From contig OX336338.1 in NCBI GenBank assembly GCA_946902875.1, forward strand, positions 8,361,971 through 8,425,970: a stretch of 64,000 nucleotides of DNA. Direction: 5' to 3'. Shown here one piece after another: positions 63,513 to 64,000 of the stretch. Within the stretch, counting starts at the first letter, position 1. The number at the start of each line of letters is the position of its first letter. The position numbers and the translations under genes are program-made. This DNA comes from Nematopogon swammerdamellus. Taxonomy: Eukaryota; Arthropoda; Insecta; Lepidoptera; Adelidae. The notes under the pieces were generated by a model. It was not told where the DNA came from. It did no database searches and saw only the letters and a program-made list of their open reading frames with translations.

Positions 63513-64000
63513 TCTAAACATCTTGCGTTTCAGAGGCTACAGACTCTTTCACTGGATGAGCTGCAAGTGCCTCAACTCGATCGTTTGAAGGGTGTGTAGA
63601 ACCGAAACACGAACACCATTATAGTGACGATATTAGATGCATTCTGCGAGCAAGCTGAATGGCCATAAGCGGCACTCCAACGATCGTAAAAGTTCCGAGC
63701 TGAGTTTTACGGACATTCTGGCAGGCCATAAAGACGGGGAGCAACAGAAATACTACTTACATTGTATTTACGGGCAACGATTGTTTACTCCTGCCGCTCG
63801 ATTGTGCTAGAGAGTTATTCTGTTTGATATTACCTAGCTCCCTTGAGATGTTTACGATCGAGGTGTGGCCCCGTCTGCCGGAGTCGCTGTCGACTTCGGT
63901 GCTGTGAGCTGAGGTAAAAATATGCGTTTTTGCCCGACTGCGCGAAGCAAAAAGGAGGGTAATGTTTTTCTAGTGTATGTATGTATATTCCTATGGCACG
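63513..64000. other. Unassigned right edge
   Basis: No exon recognised. The last ~75 bp (TGCCCGACTGCGCGAAGCAA, GGGTAATGTTTTTCTAGTG) is the start of the repeat also seen at 41219-41255. Confidence 0.45.

Overview
The window looks like a stretch of a lepidopteran (moth or butterfly) nuclear genome: AT-rich, intron-like DNA packed with transposable-element relics of kinds typical of Lepidoptera (CR1/Jockey-like and RTE LINEs, a cecropia-type mariner, hAT and PIF/Harbinger MITEs, tRNA-derived SINEs). No bacterial or organellar gene is present. Most open frames of 60-100 codons are chance or shadow frames.

Two host-gene pieces are supported, both on the minus strand. One is a 154-bp internal exon (11404-11557) that encodes the end of the PTB domain of a NOS1AP/CAPON orthologue. 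The other is a 723-bp first coding exon (42900-43622), a basic, disordered, unrecognised protein start with a clean splice donor and a CpG-rich promoter behind it (43623-43960). I did not find the rest of the PTB domain, so the two exons may belong to one gene or to nested genes. A 43-codon single-membrane-segment ORF (60978-61109, minus) is a candidate micropeptide or N-terminal exon.

Layout. 0.2-11.4 kb: SINE and LINE 3' ends and old intronic repeats. 11.4 kb: NOS1AP exon. 11.6-14.8 kb: SINEs, and a complete hAT element with an 8-bp target duplication. 15.1-23.1 kb: a giant palindrome with two near-identical 3.42-kb arms around a 1.13-kb spacer; each arm itself ends in long inverted repeats. 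23.3-27.1 kb: small MITEs, hairpins and a tRNA-like module. 27.2-35.3 kb: an ~8-kb block bounded by ~650-bp inverted repeats. It holds nested SINEs, a rearranged minus-strand LINE whose endonuclease part is duplicated head to head, and a plus-strand ORF1-only element. 35.4-49.1 kb: more SINE/LINE relics, the 43-kb host exon, an RTE LINE split by another LINE, and a foldback element with tandem-repeat arms. 49.1-64 kb: sparse intron-like sequence with short tandem repeats, a perfect 149-bp palindrome, a complete but dead mariner (58947-60257) and a 355-bp hAT MITE.

The main theme is inverted duplication: at least six independent large inverted structures in 64 kb. A second is a SINE family (about ten copies) that carries, in its most complete copy, a tRNA-like promoter start joined to a stretch closely resembling the 5S rRNA internal promoter. 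Family names and homologies come from reading the translated sequence without database searches; copy ends without a stated target duplication are approximate.
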